From contig NZ_JBAKFF010000001.1 in NCBI RefSeq assembly GCF_040838345.1, forward strand, positions 1,302,001 to 1,366,000: a stretch of DNA of 64,000 nt, read 5' to 3'. The translations under genes were made by a program, and so were the position numbers. The stretch comes from Spiribacter sp. 1M189. GTDB taxonomy: Bacteria; Pseudomonadota; Gammaproteobacteria; Nitrococcales; Nitrococcaceae. How positions within the stretch are numbered: position 1 is the first letter of the stretch; every line of letters starts with the position of its first letter. The notes under the pieces were generated by a model that was given only the letters and a program-made list of their open reading frames with translations, had not been told where the DNA came from and made no database searches. Below, in pieces: positions 61,680 to 64,000 of the stretch.

Positions 61680-63115
61680 AGGATCTCGTTGACCCGGACC
61701 ACCTTGAGGGCGTTGGTACCCCCCCGGACGCCAGCGAGGTCGCCCTTGGTGATGACCACCAGATCATCGCCGCTGACCACATCCCGGCTTTGCAGCTCGG
61801 CGACCGCCTCGCGGTTCACCGCGTCGTGCTCACGCTGGGTGGGGTCGAAGCTGATCGGGTTCACGCCGCGGTACAGCGTCACCCGGCGCCGCGTGCGCGG
61901 CTGCTCGGAGAGCGCGTAGATGGGAATATCCGTGCCGATGCGCGACATCCACATCGCAGTGGCGCCGGACTCGGTCATCGCCGCGATCGCCTTGGCCCCG
62001 AGGCTGTTGGCGGTGGTCATGGCGGTCTTGGCGATGGCCTCGTCGATCCGATCGAAATGCACCCCGGGCGCCAGACCGGCCATGGGCCGGGTTTCGTCGG
62101 CGTAGGTCTCGGCCCCCACGCAGACCCGCGCCATGGCCGCCACCGTCTCCGCCGGATACTGGCCCATGGCGGTTTCTTCCGAGAGCATGACCGCATCCGT
62201 GCCATCCAGCACGGCATTGGCCACGTCCAGCACCTCGGCGCGGGTGGGCATGGGGTTATCGACCATGGACTGCATCATCTGCGTGGCCGTAATCACTACA
62301 CAGTCACGCTCGCGGGCCATGCGCATGATCCGCTTCTGCACGCCGGGCAGCTCGGCATCGCCAATTTCGACGGCCAGGTCGCCGCGGGCGATCATCACCG
62401 CGTCGGCGGCTTCCATGATCTCGGCCAGCGCATCAACCGCCTCATGGCGCTCGATCTTGGCGACGATGCCGCCATGCCCGCCGGCATCGCGCAGTAGCGA
62501 GCGGGCCTCGTCGATGTCCGCGCCATCGCGGGGGAAGGACACCGCCACGTAGTCGGCCTCGAGTTCCGCGGCGAGCTTGATATCCACCCGGTCCTTGTCG
62601 GTGAGCGCCCGCACCGAAAGTCCACCACCCAGCCGGTTGATGCCCTTGCGATCCGACAGCATGCCGCCCACCACCACGGTCGTGTGGATGCGCGTCCCCT
62701 CGATGCGTTCCACCCGCAGGCGGATCAGCCCATCGGCCAGGAGCAGGATGTCGCCCGGAGCGACGTCGTCAGGCAGCCCGGCGTAGGCGACACCGACACC
62801 CTCGGCACTGCCGGCATCGCTACCCAGGGCGGGGTCGAGGAAAAAGGCCGCGCCCTCTTCCAGTTCCGCCGGCCCGTTGGCAAAGCGCTCGACACGGATC
62901 TTCGGGCCCTGGAGGTCGCAGAGCATACCCACCACCCGACCGGCGTCCTGGGCCGCCTGATGCAGCGCCTGGGCTCGCCCGCGGTGCTCGTCGTGATCTC
63001 CGTGGGAGAGGTTCATGCGCACCACGTCGACACCGGCATCAACGATGTCGCGCAGCGATTCGGGACTGGTCGTGGCGGGACCAAGGGTAGCCACAATCTT
63101 TGTCTGACGGCTCAT
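61676..63115 (-). CDS. pyk: pyruvate kinase
   Basis: Glycolytic enzyme converting phosphoenolpyruvate to pyruvate with ATP formation; 479 residues. [101 protein letters not shown] are complete. AGGAGGA-type binding site precedes the ATG. Twelve bases after pgk, probably in one operon. Confidence 0.97.
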   Translation of the reverse strand: MSRQTKIVATLGPATTSPESLRDIVDAGVDVVRMNLSHGDHDEHRGRAQALHQAAQDAGRVVGMLCDLQGPKIRVERFANGPAELEEGAAFFLDPALGSDAGSAEGVGVAYAGLPDDVAPGDILLLADGLIRLRVERIEGTRIHTTVVVGGMLSDRKGINRLGGGLSVRALTDKDRVDIKLAAELEADYVAVSFPRDGADIDEARSLLRDAGGHGGIVAKIERHEAVDALAEIMEAADAVMIARGDLAVEIGDAELPGVQKRIMRMARERDCVVITATQMMQSMVDNPMPTRAEVLDVANAVLDGTDAVMLSEETAMGQYPAETVAAMARVCVGAETYADETRPMAGLAPGVHFDRIDEAIAKTAMTTANSLGAKAIAAMTESGATAMWMSRIGTDIPIYALSEQPRTRRRVTLYRGVNPISFDPTQREHDAVNREAVAELQSRDVVSGDDLVVITKGDLAGVRGGTNALKVVRVNEIL

Positions 63116-63127
63116 TACCGATCCTCC

Positions 63128-64000
63128 TTAACGATCCAGCACCGCCACGGCCGGCAGCTCGCGCCCCTCGAGAAACTCGAGGAAGGCACCACCCCCCGTG
63201 GAGATGTAGGAAATACGATCGCTCACGCCATACTTGGCCACCGCGGCGAGGGTGTCGCCCCCACCGGCAATGGAGAAGGCGGGAGACTCGGCAATCGCTT
63301 CGGCAAGCGCCCGCGTGCCGCCGCCGAAGGCGTCGATCTCGAACACACCCACCGGGCCGTTCCAGACGATGGTGCCGGCCTGACGCAGGCGCTCAGCATA
63401 GGCCGCCGCCGTTTTCGGGCCGACGTCGAGAATCATCTCGTCGTCACCAACCGCATCGACGTCACGCACCCGCGCCTCGGCGGTTTCGCTGAGCTCGTCC
63501 GCGACCACCAGATCCTCCGGGATCGGAATCTCGCCACCCGCCGCACGGGCCTTATCCATGAGCGCCCGGGCGGTATCCACCAGGTCGGCTTCGATCAGCG
63601 ATCTGCCCACCGGATAACCCGCTGCAGCGATGAAGGTATTGGCAATGCCGCCACCGACGATCAACTGATCCACTCGGTCGGTAAGCTGCTCGAGCACGGT
63701 CAGCTTGGTGGAGACCTTGGAGCCGCCGATGATGGCCACCAGCGGCCGGGCCGGTGACTCCAGCGCCTTGCCCAGGGCTTCCAGCTCGGCGGCGAGCAAT
63801 GGTCCGGCCACGGCGTCCGGTGCGAAGCGCGCGACCCCATGGGTGGAGGCCTGGGCCCGATGCGCCGTGCCGAAGGCATCCATGACGAACAGGTCGCAGA
63901 GCGCGGCCATACGGCGGGAGAGGTCCTCGTCATTATCCGTCTCGCCGGCATTGAAGCGCACGTTCTCGCAGAGCACGAGCTCGCCGTCGGCCGGCGCCGG
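63128..64000 (-). CDS. pgk: phosphoglycerate kinase, partial (N-terminus beyond the window)
   Basis: Glycolytic kinase making ATP from 1,3-bisphosphoglycerate. The window holds about 290 C-terminal residues; the frame is open to the window edge, where it reads [20 protein letters not shown], the family LLENVRF site. Present are [45 protein letters not shown] and [12 protein letters not shown] with [13 protein letters not shown] at the end. Followed by pyk. Confidence 0.96.
   Translation of the reverse strand, partial: PAPADGELVLCENVRFNAGETDNDEDLSRRMAALCDLFVMDAFGTAHRAQASTHGVARFAPDAVAGPLLAAELEALGKALESPARPLVAIIGGSKVSTKLTVLEQLTDRVDQLIVGGGIANTFIAAAGYPVGRSLIEADLVDTARALMDKARAAGGEIPIPEDLVVADELSETAEARVRDVDAVGDDEMILDVGPKTAAAYAERLRQAGTIVWNGPVGVFEIDAFGGGTRALAEAIAESPAFSIAGGGDTLAAVAKYGVSDRISYISTGGGAFLEFLEGRELPAVAVLDR

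Overview
The window looks like chromosomal DNA of a moderately halophilic gammaproteobacterium, probably Ectothiorhodospiraceae and Spiribacter-like. The evidence is high GC, acidic exported proteins, an ectoine/hydroxyectoine TRAP transporter of the Halomonas TeaABCD type, E. coli/Pseudomonas-style gene order (yhfA/crp, rplM-rpsI, rpe-gph-trpEGDC), and very tight packing. Many neighbours overlap by 1-4 bases, even convergent ones, and no stretch above about 250 bases lacks a gene. The genus is inference; the class is well supported.

Layout. 0-2 kb: a type IV pilin and a TadE-like protein. 1.9-5.3 kb: teaABCD compatible-solute uptake. 5.3-6.8 kb: ampD-ampE. 6.9-10.2 kb: a YyaL/DUF255 protein and a porin preceded by a four-repeat Pho-box-like array. 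10.2-14.5 kb: a photolyase/cryptochrome with DUF2256 and a tiny ORF, an ATP-grasp (tubulin-tyrosine-ligase-like) protein with a PqqD-like tail, and a sirtuin. 14.7-17.3 kb: Bcr-type MFS pump, kinase-fold protein, MlaC-like protein. 17.3-21.6 kb: an AttEFGH-like ABC system. 21.7-27.7 kb: Nudix, msrA, DUF2288, EamA exporter, SWIM-SNF2 helicase, moaD. 27.7-28.9 kb: a diverged tandem duplication next to tRNA-Gln(CUG), then rpsI-rplM.

29-45.5 kb is the most unusual part: one minus-strand array of 14 genes. In order of transcription it holds an XRE-cupin regulator, an SCP2-like protein, an alpha/beta-hydrolase, an AiiA/AttM-type lactonase, a complete ribose/autoinducer-2-type ABC importer, a proteorhodopsin-family protein without its retinal-binding lysine, a flotillin, a small membrane protein, an SSS symporter, an iron alcohol dehydrogenase and a succinate-semialdehyde dehydrogenase. 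Lactonase + ADH + SSADH match the logic of gamma-butyrolactone catabolism (BlcABC/AttKLM). The rhodopsin and flotillin genes overlap and match the flotillin-associated rhodopsin (FArhodopsin) arrangement. The joint system is the main candidate for a poorly described biological unit.

45.5-53.2 kb: yhfA/crp (divergent), then a minus-strand run moaB-tetR-rpe-gph-trpE-trpG-trpD-trpC. 53.3-60.7 kb: a photo-oxidative-stress type cluster (FAD oxidoreductase, DUF1365, CFA-synthase-like, MFS; divergent SDR and NTF2-like; photolyase), resembling the sigma-E/ChrR-associated set of other Proteobacteria. 60.8-64 kb: purC, pyk and the 3' part of pgk, cut by the window edge.

Most start codons were chosen from ribosome binding sites and family N-termini and often differ from the longest possible reading frame.
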